NCBI GenBank assembly: GCA_035048815.1
Contig: JAUCBN010000023.1
Location: 5,773,501-5,837,500, forward strand
Direction: 5' to 3'
DNA: 64,000 nt
Source of the DNA: Abelmoschus esculentus
Lineage: Eukaryota > Streptophyta > Magnoliopsida > Malvales > Malvaceae
Made by a program: the position numbers and the translations under genes. Under the pieces are notes generated by a model. That model saw only the letters and a list, made by a program, of their open reading frames with translations. It was not told the origin of the DNA and ran no database searches. This document shows, in pieces, positions 1 through 12,487 of this stretch; position 1 is the first letter of the stretch, and each line of letters opens with the position of its first letter.

Positions 1-1409
1 ATAAACGAATGAAATACACCCTTATTTGTATAGTTTATTAAACAAACATAAAAATTTATTAGACCCATTTATTTAGTTTAATACACAAATAATTCATTAA
101 CAATTCGTCAAATGCTCTGTTTATTTACACCTCTAGGTTAACTAAAGAAGAATAAGTTTGTTTCATCAAATTTTTAATCAATTATAATTTAAATTATTAT
201 AAATTTAAATATTAGATAAATTAGATATTATTTCATATTTTTTGAGTTTAAATACATAATAAACTTTTGTGTTCTTTTAAATTTAATATTTTTCTTTATC
301 AATATTCGATCTCGACTCCATTTCATATTATAAAGTTCTCCATTAACTTATATTATATTTAATATATATTGTATTTATTTATGAAAATTCTCTCACTTTT
401 CTCTTAATCAAACAATTTTAAAAAATGATGGAAGATATAATAATTAAATTGAAAACTATATGAAACTTGGTGTTGGGTGTCACGGGGCTGTTGGCTTGTT
501 AAGGAAGAAGGGGGGGGGGGGGGGGGGAGTAGTGTTCAGAATACTCTTTTTTGCTGACGCATATATTATGTCAGCATTTGTCACAATAATAAAAGTATTC
601 GATTTATTTTTTAAAATGTAATAAAAAGTATTTGATTTATTAAAAACAACATAATAAATAATTTCTCATTAGTATTATAATCACCGATTAAGTTAATGTT
701 ATTGGTTGATCTATACTAATTAAATATTTTTCTTTAATTTTTGAATTAAAAATTTATAAATATATTATTTAAATAAAATATTTTCATGATTGATGTGACA
801 AAATCTATTATTAATTTTTTTTGACAAATATTCTTAATCAATTTATTATATTTTAAAATTTTTAAAAAAAACGGACCGCGTAAACAACTAAAATAAAAAT
901 ATAGCCCCGTCCACACACGTGACCGGTTAAACCGATTAACAATACACGTACGCAACAAGTTTACTCAAACAGGAGAAAAAATTATTAAGTGAACTTATTC
1001 ATCGCATTATTTATGATTTTAAGAAATTAAGATTAATTTTTTTAAATGAATTATTTTTTCTACATGTATTTAATGGATAAATAATTATTTAAAAATTAAT
1101 AATTTTGATCGTTTAAATCATGAATGACGTGATTAATAGAATTCACCTAACCATCTCTCAAGACGAGGCCCGAAATCAATAAATGCCCTGAATCCCGTCT
1201 GTCTCTTCATTTCGACACGTACCTTGTCCATAAATAACCGGCAAATGTCGGTCACTTTCTTCCCCGAGAAAACAAAACTCCAAGCTGTTGTCCAAATTCC
1301 AAGAAAGAGAAAATCTGATTTACATTTCACACTTGAGAAAACACTCCCCGGTCTTTCTTTATTCTCTTTCAGTTCAATCGGAAGAAGAAAGAGTATGTGA
1401 TTTAACTGT
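1..1409. other. Upstream intergenic region and 5' leader of the WRKY48-like gene
   Basis: The first 1.1 kb is AT-rich and I see no gene in it. It holds a run of 18 G at 510-527 and one perfect CACGTG box at 916-921. From about 1130 to 1409 base composition becomes more even, as expected for a transcribed 5' leader in front of the ATG at 1410. No convincing TATA box could be singled out among the many AT-rich stretches. Confidence 0.5.
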
Positions 1410-2188
1410 ATGGAGAAGAAGCAAGAGAATCCCACGGCGAATATGAGATTTCCCGACGAGATTCCGTCGTCAGTCTTTGGCGGTGGTGGAAGCATCTTTG
1501 ACATGGCGGGAGCATCATCATGTGAAGCGAGTAGTGGTAGTGGCGGTGGTGATAAGTGGTGGGGGTCATTAGGTTTCACGGATTTGCTCGGTGTCCATCA
1601 AGATTTTGTCGCTCCTTTATTCGATTCTTTTAACCATCCTCCGATTCTTCCACCACCATCGTCGGCTGAGCTAGCCGCAGTGTTCCAACACCACGACGAT
1701 ATATTATCAAACAAGCTCGAAACTAACAACAACACTAACCAGCAGCAGGAGCTCTACCAGGGAAGCCTCTTGTCGCCGGTTGCTTCCACCGTGCCGGAAT
1801 CTTCCGAGGTCTTGAACAACCCCACAACACCAAACTCTTCTTCCTCGAATGAAGTAACCGCAAATGATGAGCAGAACAAAGCTGGGGATCATGACGATGC
1901 AGACAGGACAAAGAAACCGTAAGCTTTTTCCATCTTTTAAAGCCATGGTTTATAACTTATATACACATATACATATATATATGTATATATACACTATTTT
2001 GCTTGTTTTTTTCTGTTTTTTTTAATTAAAATTTTTCTGGGTTTAGGTTGAAACCCAAAACGAAGAATCAGAAATGGCAAAGGGAACCCAGATTTGCTTT
2101 CATGACCAAGAGTGAAACCGATCAGTTAGATGATGGCTATAGATGGAGAAAGTATGGTCAAAAAGCTGTGAAGAACAGCCCTTATCCC

Positions 2189-2235
<47 letters not shown>

Positions 2236-2764
2236 CTAAATCTTATGGTCCACTTCTGATTTAATTAGTAGAATTATTACTTTTGAATATGTTCCTTGTA
2301 CACCGAATTTTCGAATCATGAAAAAACTAGTACAACTTTTTTATTACAGGAGTTATTATCGTTGCACTACTACAGGCTGTGGGGTGAAGAAGAGGGTAGA
2401 GAGATCGTCCGACGATCCGACCACCGTCGTCACGACATACGAAGGTCGGCATACACATCCATGTCCTATAATGCCTCGTGGAACCATCGGATTCACCATT
2501 GATTCATCGAGTTTCGCCTCGCCGGCTTTCACTGTTCCTCAACCTCAGTACCTACACCATCACTATCAGCAACAATTACAACCCTATATATATACCACAA
2601 CGAGCTCAACCATGAACCATCAACCCTCGTTTCATGGCCTTTTTCAAGACAAACCACGTTTTAACAATCCAAACTCTTCGCCTTCAACACTTCGGGACCA
2701 TGGGCTTCTTCAAGACATTTTTCCCACACCGATGAGGAGAGAGGCAACTGAAGAAGATGAGTAG
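1410..2764 (+). CDS. WRKY48: WRKY group IIc transcription factor, WRKY48-like
   Basis: A sequence-specific nuclear transcription factor that binds W-box DNA. Three exons are inferred: 1410-1918, 2047-2190 and 2350-2764, joined in frame through GT-AG introns, giving 355 residues. WRKYGQK lies at about residues 203-209. The zinc ligands follow as C224-x4-C229-x23-H253-x-H255, the C2H2 pattern of group II. The second intron splits the Arg codon just after the WRKY motif, the usual group IIc position. Resemblance to Arabidopsis WRKY48 (recalled as about 399 aa) extends outside the domain: an MEKK start, an SSSNE segment before the basic stretch, and a DHGLLQDI-type motif near the C terminus. WRKY48 is known as a stress-induced activator in defence; transfer of that role is inference. 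The ATG at 1410 is the first one giving the family N terminus. The second intron starts with a (TA)n repeat directly after the donor GT. Confidence 0.93.
2191..2234. repeat. (TA)n microsatellite abutting a splice donor
   Basis: About 21 TA units begin immediately after the G of the exon 2 donor of the WRKY48-like gene. The donor therefore reads CAG|GTATATAT and continues as pure repeat. A second TA-rich palindromic stretch lies at about 1958-1993 in intron 1. Confidence 0.95.
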
Positions 2765-5548
2765 AAAACAAGTGTGGGGTTTAATTACTTATGTGTTTAG
2801 AACTGGTATGTAGTTTTCTAACTTGTTAATCAAGGTTAATCTCTGGTTTATTCATATGTTTACTTAATCATCTTTGTAAAATTATCACATTTTTCTTCCA
2901 TGGAAATATTGGGGTTTTATTGCTCTTTTTGCTTTCTTCTTTATCCCTTTCCTTTTCAATGCTTGCACCCATGCATGTTGATGGAGATATAGATTAGGGT
3001 TAGGGTTTTTTCTTACCATAAAAAGTAGATACTTATTGTAACGGGGACAGATCAAGTTGTTCAACTTTATGGGAAAAGACATTTTCTGCAATAATGAATA
3101 TAGAGGATGATAGGCCTATGATACGTGTTTGTAAAGTTCTTTATGATTATGTGAATGATCTATAGTATTCGATTCAATTGCGATATATAAATTTATATCA
3201 TTCAGTAAAATATAAATCTATATATTATAAATAGAATATATCATTTAATAATGAAGGTCTAAGTTCAACGAGCAGTTACGATGAAAAAGTAGATAATATT
3301 TATCACAAGAGACTTAAGTTTAATCATTTTATCAGTAAGGTGTGTATTGTCAAAAGATTAAGAATATGTATGAACATATATTACCTTAGAATCACTTTTA
3401 AATTATTAAAAAACGATATCCAACGAGTATTTATTTCAAATTTTAAAAGAAATATATACATTCTTTCTCACTTAATCCCATAATATTCTCGTCACAAGTC
3501 ATCCTCCCTCATGACGGGGCTACTATCACGATTGGTCACCATATATATCTCATTCTCATGATGCTTGAAATGAAAATAAACAGTTAAAGGGTCGTTTCAA
3601 TAACACTTGTCACATAATTAGTACCTTTTTCTCTTCAAATTAACGATATGTTTAATAGAACATATAACACCACCGTTTTTATATCTCGATAATTTCTTTT
3701 TTTTTTTCGAAATAGAATTAACGTCCTTTGCTATCATATAACATATATGTAATACATGTATATATATAGCCATACGTATAAAGATATTGTATGCAAAATG
3801 GAGTTATGAATAAAATTAACTTTCTAAATACAAATGTCAATAGAACAATTCTATTTCCATGCATTCCTTAGGCTATCATTTAAAAGAATATTTCTTACGC
3901 ATATATTCTTGTTGAAAACAAGTTATGTACGCACTAGGCCACTAGCATTTTCTATATACATGTGCATGTATATGAATGTGTAGTACATGTATTATGTAGG
4001 GACATAACATTTTAACTCAAGGAATTGAATTATATACAACATAAGTTAGGGTTATGTCAAAAATATAATTATATTAATTTAATGATTAAATTACTAAAAT
4101 ATTAATATTAAAATTTATAAAATACCATAGATTTATGTATCCCCTTGTATATGGTGTAAACATGGATGATTCTAGAGTACGACAATATATAATACGATTA
4201 CAATATGTAATGGAGGTTTTGAACAAGTGTAATAGGAGACGCCATACAGAAGATAAAACCCCAAAAGAGAGGGCCCAAAATTAAAAAAAATAAATAAATT
4301 ACCTATTTATAAATATACATATATATAATTATGTGTATAAATAATAATTATCTAAAACTTAAAACATAAAAATATCATTTTTTAGATAAAAAAATTGGAA
4401 ATTTTTAATTTTTAAATTTTTAATATTTAATTTTTTGTTGCTAAAAATGATAATCTGATTAATATTTTTTTATTAATGTAATTTTTTGAAGAAAAAACTT
4501 ATACAACTTTAAATAAATTGCACAGGACCCCAAAATCTTTAAAGATAATAATATTTTTGATAAAGTAAGAATTTTGTTTTAATAAATTATATAAAGCCCA
4601 AAAATCTTTGAGTCACCCTGACGATATGACATTAATCAAAATGTTGTTAACATAACTTAAAAAGTTGCTCAACAACTTAAAATGTTATATTTTTTATAAT
4701 ACTTTAGGTTAATGATTAAATATTAAAATTTAATTTTGAGTATCGATACTTGTTATAAAATCATTAATTTAAACTATCATAAAATATATAACATTTTAAA
4801 TTAATAAATACCGTTTTAAGTTCTGTATTTATAATATTTTTAATTAGTGTCGTATCGTATTCGTACTATAACTTGATATCGTTAGACTCCACTTGTAAAC
4901 ATAGGTTGGTAACCAGTATACTCAACATCACAAGGAGGAAGGTATAGGATTCTCTTTATATATATAATTTTTTTCTTTTCCCTCGTGCTTGTGAACACTT
5001 CCTTAATTGGTGGGATCAATAGGGTTTGCTCAGACATTGCTGGAAAGTAAAAAATGACAGAAAGCTTAGTCTTGTTTGTTTCCTAAGAAAAAAAAAAAGA
5101 GCAACTTTCTATTGCAACCAATATAATCAATCAAACTAGAAAGGAAGAAAAGGAAAAACTCTCATACTTCGTATAGGTGCCAAAGAGACTACAATCTTAG
5201 AGTTAAAAGAGAAATACTATTTCTGTTGTGATTCATATATCGGACTTTTTTATATAAATTTAAATCTAATCATAATCTTAGTTAACGGAAAAATAAAAGA
5301 CTCAAGAGAAAAAAAAAGAAGTAAATGACTTATCTAACCAACCAAGTATGCTTATTCGAATATCAAACTTTTAAAATATCACATGTAATGGAATTAAGTT
5401 TTAGGTTTAAAGTTGTTATTATTGTACTTAAATATTTTTATGCAAACTATAAAATTAATTGAAATTTAATTTAATTGACACCATTTTTGTTGTAACAAAT
5501 TTATTTATAAAATGTGTTTAAATGAATAATTTAATATAGAGAGCGAAG
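2765..5548. other. AT-rich intergenic region, no gene seen
   Basis: About 2.8 kb. The first few hundred bases probably include the WRKY48 3' UTR. The rest is low-complexity AT-rich DNA with no long open frame and no recognised protein similarity. Confidence 0.5.
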
Positions 5549-5749
5549 ATCAAGTTACAATTACACAGTGTAATACACTCTGAGTTTTATATATTTTTAG
5601 ATCGCTGAATGGATGATTCAGATTAACTCTTCTTTTTTCCCAAGTGATAATCTTCACATAACCAATTGTTAATCCGACTCTTCCGTTTCAATCATCCAAC
5701 ATCTAAAAAATATATAAAACTTAGAGAGTTTTACACTGTGTAATTTGAT
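5549..5749. mobile_element. MITE-like inverted-repeat element, copy A
   Basis: The left end (5549 to about 5602) and right end (about 5700-5749) are imperfect inverted copies of each other. Both contain TTACAC...GTGTAA and a TTTTATATATTTTTAGAT-type segment. The element is about 200 bp with no coding capacity, as in miniature inverted-repeat elements. A related copy follows directly at 5776. Confidence 0.65.
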
Positions 5750-5775
5750 TTTATCCTCCGTATATATAATGATAG

Positions 5776-5970
5776 AATCAAGTTATACAGTGTAAAACTT
5801 AGTAAGTTTTGGGATCATTGAATGATTAAAATGGATGACTCAAATTAACAGTCGATTATATAAAAATTATCGTTTAAAAAAATTAAAAAATATAAATTAT
5901 TCATTTTAACCATTCAATGATCCAAAACACGTATAAAATTTAAAAAAACTTATAATATATAACTGAATCA
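5776..5970. mobile_element. MITE-like inverted-repeat element, copy B (diverged)
   Basis: It starts with the same ATCAAGTTA(T)ACAGTGTAAAACTTAG-like end as the neighbouring copy A. Inside it carries an inverted pair built on GATCATTGAATG / CATTCAATGATC (about 5813-5825 and 5911-5922). The right end is more decayed. Confidence 0.5.
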
Positions 5971-6444
5971 TATCTCGTGTGTACATATGCTAAGGTTTTG
6001 GGGATCATATCTTGTCATCCAATTTTCAAAAGAAAAAAAGAACTAATATTTCCGAAGAATGAATTTGAGTTGTCTTTTTGAATTTTGAGCACTTAGATGC
6101 TGTCTTGAGTTGTAAAGTGATAATTATGATTTTTTTTATAAAATTTTAAATTCAGTTAAAAGATTATAATATTTAAAATATTTAAAAGTTTAATATCCTT
6201 CTATACATATGAAAAAGTTTTAAATAATATAAATATTGTTTGGACTGGGCCCACAGATGATATCGACTTACAGATAGTTGTACAATTCTAGTGCAATCTA
6301 AATACGAGTCTCATTTTAAAAAAAAATTGTCCATTTTTATAAATGATGGACCCAAAACTTAATTAGGCATTCTAATTATTTTTTATTTTTATTTTATTAT
6401 ATATATCGTAAATAGTAGGGGGTGTTTACGGTAGATTAAACACG

Positions 6445-6600
6445 AGTTCTTTAGCCTAAGCGGTTAATGAAACGGTTGTTGTTTTTAGAGGTCACGGGTT
6501 CGAGCATCAGCGATGTCATTTGAGTGATTGATCGATCAATATCAAATGACGGAAATTATATTCTAGAGTAGATACTATTGTAATTATTATTAGCTTGTTC
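6445..6600 (+). mobile_element. tRNA-derived SINE-like element, family 1
   Basis: An A-box-like TAGCCTAAGCGG at 6452-6463 and a B-box GGTTCGAGC at 6497-6505 have the spacing of an internal RNA polymerase III promoter. The downstream body closely resembles 32731-32893 (shared GTGATTGATCGATCAAT-like and TAGATACTATTGTAAT-like segments), showing a dispersed family. Confidence 0.6.
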
Positions 6601-7029
6601 AAAAAACAAATTTAATAAAGTTTCAAAACAAGACAAAACACACAAGTTTAATAATATTTTAGAATTTAAAAGTTTGCAAAACATAATATTGTAGCAATAC
6701 ACCATCAAAATTCAAGGCATAAAAACCATTATCAAAGTTTTAAAGAAAAATATTTTACTAACCTATAATAATCAAAGTTCAATACATAAAAACCATAATT
6801 TAAGTGTAAAACGTTATTTTATATTTTAAATATACATAAGTAATTTAATAACGGTTAACATATAGGTTAACCATTAGTAAAAACTCATAATCGTAACCAT
6901 AACCATTAACCATCATTTTAACAATTTGGTTAACCGAAACCGTTTAAATTTAACGGTTCGGTTAATTAACCTATAAAATATGACTGATTATACAAGTTAA
7001 CGTTCATGGTTAATTATGCACGCCCCTAG

Positions 7030-7595
7030 TAAATAGGGTGTGCATTATTCTGGTTTAATCAAATTAATCGATCGAATCAAAATTATTTCGATTAACTCAA
7101 TCGGTTAATTTTAGGTAAATTCGATTAACGGTTATTTTTTTTAGAAATTCGGTTATCGATTAATTCAGTTCAAAATCGGTTAATTAATCAAATTAACTAA
7201 ATTTATTATAAATTAAATAATATATTATATATTTATTTTTGATCATTTAACTTTTAAAAATTATAACATTATCATTAAATTTTTTTATATATTATAAAAT
7301 GGTCATAAACTTTTATCAGATTAACGTAAAATGAAAGTTTGGTGATTAAAAAATTATTTCAGCACAATTTAGTGATCTACTATATAATTTACTTAGAATT
7401 TATAAAAAATTTTGGTTAATTTAAAAATCGACCGAATTAACCGAAATAATTTCAGTTTGATTAATTCAATTATAAATAATTCAGTTTGATTAACGATTAA
7501 CGTTTCAAAAAATTCACTTAATTTAATTTTGATTAATTTATTTCGATCTCCGACTGAATTAACCGAATGTATACCTTAATCGTAAACTTTGAATT
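7030..7595. repeat. Dispersed ~0.55-kb repeat with inverted ends (R1), copy 1
   Basis: An AT-rich element made largely of TTAACCGAATTAACC-like words on both strands. The left end (GGGTGTGCATTATTCTGG) and right end (CCGAATGTATACCTTAA) are roughly inverted copies. Related copies lie at about 27190-27720, 28380-31430 (split by a LINE) and 58420-59000. No coding sequence. The length, inverted ends and copy number suggest a non-autonomous DNA transposon, but no transposase is seen. Confidence 0.55.
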
Positions 7596-8640
7596 TGATA
7601 GACATGTCTTTCGACATGAATTTTTGCACATACACGGTTATAAACTCGAGGTCTAGTTTAAATAATATACAATTGTTTCACATTTGAATTAATCTCGTTG
7701 ATTAATTATTTTTACGTTTAAATAGGCTACTTTTTTATTTAGCATTTCATATATCTTTATTTAAATATATTAAAATGTTTTCTAGATGTAAATTATAGCG
7801 TTATATAATTATTTTTCATTTGATATAAATTAGTACATAGTAATATATAAAAATAAAATAAGAGTTTCGTATGGAATAAAAAATAGAGTTAGGGTGGGTA
7901 TAAAACATTGAAGACAATGTTCGATCCATATTTTTATTTAACTCAAGCCATGATATTTATTTAAAAATAGAGAGATTATTGCCGTTCGATCAGATGCTCG
8001 TCGTCGACGATTATCAAACTTCAAAGCTAGTACTCTCTTATGCCAAAGACCCTTTGGTATTCTTCGACGACTTTAAGAATTCGATGCCGAAAAAAAAAAA
8101 ATTTAGGTATAATAAATTGTCAAATTCAAAAAAGTTATCGTGTAATTTTATTTTTATTTAATTCAACTCGACTTAATTTTATCGTATAATTAAAAATGAG
8201 TAATGTAGTTATGGTTTAAATGTATGTGTAAGTAGTAACCTCATATATTTGAGTTCATTATGAAGGTAAATCATTTGAATTAAGCTTTGGATTGTCCGTT
8301 ATAATGATCGAGCTCATCAAAACAAGAATGATGATAAATTTATTTTATTAATTGATTTATTGTTTAGATATTTAATATTATATAAAAATATTTAAATAAT
8401 ATAAAAAACATTTTATTATTCGTACGTTGATAGAAATTTTTCTTATATATTTTTTTATAATAAGATAAAAATAATAAAATAATTAATATAAATATATAAA
8501 GCGTAAACTATACAGTTAATTTTTTTATTTTTATTTTGATCGTTCAACTTTTAAAATTTTTAACTTAATAACTGAACTTTTGGATTACTCTTGTTTTGGT
8601 CCCTCTGAATTATTTTATTATTATTTTAATATAAAATGTA
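7596..8640. other. AT-rich intergenic region, no gene seen
   Basis: No protein similarity is recognised. A 60-codon open frame at 7979-8161 lacks an ATG start and family features, and I do not support it as a gene. Confidence 0.4.
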
Positions 8641-10150
8641 ATTTATTATTGTTAATAATTATAAAAATAGTTTAAAATAAAAAAAATTATATAATACTAT
8701 TTTTATTAAAATAAATTTGATTTAAAATAAAAAATCTAAAACTATATCCTGTTTGTGATATAATTTTAAATTCATTTTTATTTAATTATAATAATTGATT
8801 AATTTTTTATTTTAAATTATTTTTAAATTTAATAATATTAAAAATATTAAAAATATCATATCATATAATAATAATAATTCAAATTATTTTTGTAATTTAT
8901 TGTTTAACTATAAAATAGGGATTCTGTTACTCAGATGTTCATTGTCGATTATTGCATCAAATCCAGTTTTTATGAATATTCGATTTTTCGAATTGATAAT
9001 ATAATAATTAGTATCTGATTTGATTTTTTTGAATATCCAATTTTTTAAATATTCGAATTAAATTTTTATATTTGATTATTCAAAATATATTTTATTTTTA
9101 ATTATTATTTTAAATTTAAAGTTTATATTTATAAAATTTAAAATTTTAAATATAATAAACAATAAATCGTTAAATATAACTACATTCATATTTATAAAAA
9201 TTTTATTTTTTAATTTTTAGATATAAAAAATCAAATTATTATAACAAAAAATAATATTCATAAAAAAATCAAATTTCTGAATAATCCAAAATTTAAAATA
9301 TTATAATCTATATTCGATCCAAAAAATTTAAAATTCAATCGAATATTCAATTCAGGAATTAAAGATGGGATTATCCAAATATTTAAATCAGATAATCTAA
9401 TCAGATTGATCTAATTTTAAAAGTTGAGCGATTAAAATGAAAGTGAAGATATCTGAGTGATGAATCATGTAAAACATAATCAAAATAAAATTATATATTA
9501 TTTTTATTAAAATAATTTAATTTAAAATAAAAATCTAAAACTATATCACGTTTGTGATATAATTTAAAATTAGTTTTTATTTAATAATAATAATTGATTA
9601 AATTTTTTATTTTAAATTATTTTTATATTTCATAATATTAAAAATACCATGTCATATAAAAATAATAATGAAATAATTCAAATTATTTTTGTAATTTATT
9701 ATTTAGCTATATAATAGGGACTGTTAATTAGGGTGTTTATTGTAGAATATAGGATCAAATCCGGTTATTATGAAAAATTGTTTTTTAGATAATCAGATTA
9801 AATTTTTAGATTTTTTATAATTTAAAAATATATTTTAATTTAAATATTTTTCAAATTTAAAGATCATATTTGTAAAAATTTGAAAATTTCAAATATAACA
9901 AACAATAAATTGATAAATATAATAATATTTATATCTATAAAAAAATTTAAATTTTAGAATATAACAAGTATCAAATTATTAAAATAAAGTAATATTCATA
10001 AAAAAATATTTTTTTTAATTTAAACCATTGCAATCCATATTCAATCAATAAAATTTAAAATTGAATCAAAATATTCAATTCAAAAATAAAAAATAAGATA
10101 ATATCTAAAATTTTAAATCAAATCAGATCAAATGTATATTTTCGAACACC
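8640..10150. repeat. Tandemly duplicated AT-rich segment
   Basis: About 8640-9420 and about 9480-10150 are diverged direct copies. The clearest stretches are around 8745 and 9535 (an AAAATCTAAAACTATATC segment followed by GTTTGTGATATAATTT) and around 8940 and 9745 (ATCAAATCC with the same flanks). There is no coding capacity. It looks like an old tandem duplication of a repeat. Confidence 0.55.
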
Positions 10151-11581
10151 AACAATTACATTTGTATAGAGGTTTCGGGTGGTATACATCTTGTAAGGAT
10201 TGTCTATTTTGAAGGTTATCTTGGATGAATACATTTGAATTTTTGCAAAAAATAAAATAATTCAAAAAAATAAATAATCAAAAAATTAATTATTAAATTA
10301 AAATTTTTAACAGTTGAGTGACTAAAATAAAAATAAACATTCTTGCGCGTCATACTTGAGTCAATTTGACAAGAAAAGACGGAAGGGCAAAAAGAATTAT
10401 ATTTAATGAGTAAAAACCTTCGGCTTTTTATTACGTATTCTTTTACGTTTCCAGTTAAAAATTTTAAAAAAATAAATTTTAAATCTTAACTCTTATTTTC
10501 TATATCCTAAACCCTATACACTAAAAAATACACATTACCCATAAATTTTTTAAACACTAAACCCTAAACATTATAATCTAAAATAAAAATATAAAAAATG
10601 ACATGAAAAAAAAAAGGGACGATTTACCCTCATATTTAATTGATCTGATCGGGCAGCAAACAGTGTTTCATTTTATTTTCACACGATATAATTTTATAAA
10701 TTTGTCTCGACCCAAAATAATAAATTTTATAAATTCCAAATACAAAGCTATTTCATTCCATTTTCATAAGATTTTCCACCATTTGTTTTCAACATGTATA
10801 TTTCTTCCAAATACAAATGGCTGCTAAACAACAAAGATGATGCAACCACACCCCATAGCAAGACAAAGCAAAAGGAAAAAACATACCGAAGAACAAACTT
10901 GGGTAAAGCAAGATCAACTCGTACCCGATCCGAGTGTGAGTGTTAGATACGAGTACGACACATGCATTCAACTTTTTATAAGTTTTACCCTGTACTTAGA
11001 TGATCTCATATTCGAATTAATCACGGCCGGACAAAACAGATGCACATCAAGAGAAATGAAGAATCAGAACAACGCAATTTCAATAGGAACTATGTAAAGA
11101 AATGATGTCTCTCAATAGGATGCATGATATAACATTTTAAAGTCAGGTATGGCACTTGCATAAGTTCAATTTCAAAGCTAACTGCTAATATGAGCATGAA
11201 AGATCTAAGCCAAGCTAAAGTTCAAGTTCTAAACTCAGCTTTCCCAATGGAATCCTAGATGGAAACTATACTGCTAGGTGCGAGCTTTCGGAGAAAGATA
11301 AGTGTTGAACACAAGTACAGGATAAAGATAAGTGTGTAACAAGATAGACTAATATTAGCAGATAGAAGTATCAGTCTCCATGATTGTATAGTTCGCTAGC
11401 ATCACATAGACCTGAACTTTGACTGAAACAGAGACATTCTCAAAAGATCATCAATCACCACCATGAAAGCTATATTAAAATCCATGTCCATGAAAGCAAA
11501 AGAAAGCGTGTTAAAAACTATATACTCATGACGAAAGAGGAAACCTTCAACAGCCATGGAAGGAAAAGACACTTAAAAGCC

Positions 11582-11845
11582 TCAATACTCATCACTGTCT
11601 TCATCCTCATCCCAGTCCTCGTACTGGTACTCGTCCCCATATTCATCCCAGTATTCCTCCTCGTCTTCGAACCCGTCTCCATCTTCGTCTTCGAACTCGT
11701 CCCAATCTCCGTACTCATCGTACTCAACCACATCTTCGTCATCATACCCTACTTCGAACACATCCCCGTCTTCGTACTCGTCTTCGAACTCATCCCCGTC
11801 TACATACTCGTCCCCATATTCGTCCTCATCTCCGTAGTCGTCCCA
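11582..11845 (-). repeat. Purine/pyrimidine-biased coding minisatellite encoding the acidic tail
   Basis: On the + strand this is pyrimidine-rich, with repeated CTCGTC, CCCCGTC and TTCGTACTC words. Read on the minus strand it is an open frame of GAY, GAR and TAY codons. Sequence on both sides aligns with copy 2 at 13800-13865, which lacks the block. It is thus an insertion or expansion at the end of the ancestral gene. Confidence 0.75.
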
Positions 11846-12487
11846 ATACCAAACTTCCATTGTCTTCCCCAACTCAAAGCTAACATAAGCATCAACACAA
11901 GCATACTGGACTTGCTCTGGAGAAAGCCAATAAGCATCCCAAGCACTGGCCCCAATCCTTTCAGGCTTCTTAACACCAGCAGCACCCAAAAAATGCTGAG
12001 CCAAATTCTCCATAGATATCTGCCTACTTAACCCATATCTCTCAGCAGCAACAACACGAGCATCGAGCAGCCGGGAGACAGAGAGCTCATGGTTCGACCA
12101 ATACAGCTTGCCACGATCACTATGGTTCCAAACACCGACGAAAGTATTACGAGGATCTTCCAAGAAGCGACGGAGAGATGAAGGCACGGCGTTTGCATGC
12201 AGGAGTTGGAAGATTAAGCATTGGCGCCCGATGCAGAGCTGAAGTGTAGCCGCTGGGGATGGGTGCTGGGAAGAGAAAGGGTTCCATTGGACGCCGAGGC
12301 CGACAACGAGTTTGTGGCGGCGGCAACTATGGATTCGAAGGACTCTGTAAAGCCAGTCGCGAACGACGGAAGGGGTGGCGGTTACAGTGGCCGTGATGGG
12401 TACCGAGAAAAAAGTTACCGTGAAAGTCCGGAAACTGTTTGGGTTTTGGTCGAAATGGGAGGAGATGGTGATGTAGTCGTCGTTCAT
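11582..12487 (-). CDS. Werner-type exonuclease-fold protein, catalytic residues lost, with acidic tail (copy 1)
   Basis: A single-exon frame of 301 residues. Residues 1-215 match the plant Werner-syndrome-like 3'-5' exonuclease (DEDDy, RNase H-like) family: a VVGLGVQW ExoI strand at 61-68, FVGVWNHSD at 116-124 (ExoII-like) and YACVDAY at 195-201 (ExoIII). Active members carry Asp and Glu in ExoI (VGLDVEW-type); here these are Gly65 and Gln67, while Asp124, Tyr195 and Asp199 remain. Catalysis is therefore unlikely and a nucleic-acid-binding or scaffold role is possible (inference). Residues 216-301 are almost only Asp, Glu, Tyr, Gly, Phe and Trp, a repetitive acidic tail absent from the two neighbouring paralogues. 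The ATG at 12487 matches the start position of both paralogues. The frame is intact with no stop, so it may well be expressed. Confidence 0.8.
   Translation of the reverse strand: MNDDYITISSHFDQNPNSFRTFTVTFFSVPITATVTATPSVVRDWLYRVLRIHSCRRHKLVVGLGVQWNPFSSQHPSPAATLQLCIGRQCLIFQLLHANAVPSSLRRFLEDPRNTFVGVWNHSDRGKLYWSNHELSVSRLLDARVVAAERYGLSRQISMENLAQHFLGAAGVKKPERIGASAWDAYWLSPEQVQYACVDAYVSFELGKTMEVWYWDDYGDEDEYGDEYVDGDEFEDEYEDGDVFEVGYDDEDVVEYDEYGDWDEFEDEDGDGFEDEEEYWDEYGDEYQYEDWDEDEDSDEY

Noticed and set aside
10837..11097. An 86-codon + frame near copy 1
   Set aside because: It lies in the duplicated 3' flank; the equivalent position in unit 2 is not open, and no family resemblance is seen.
11528..12031. 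A 167-codon hydrophobic + strand frame
   Set aside because: It is the reverse reading of the acidic repeat tail; Asp/Glu codons read as Val/Leu/Ile in antisense. No such protein is expected.
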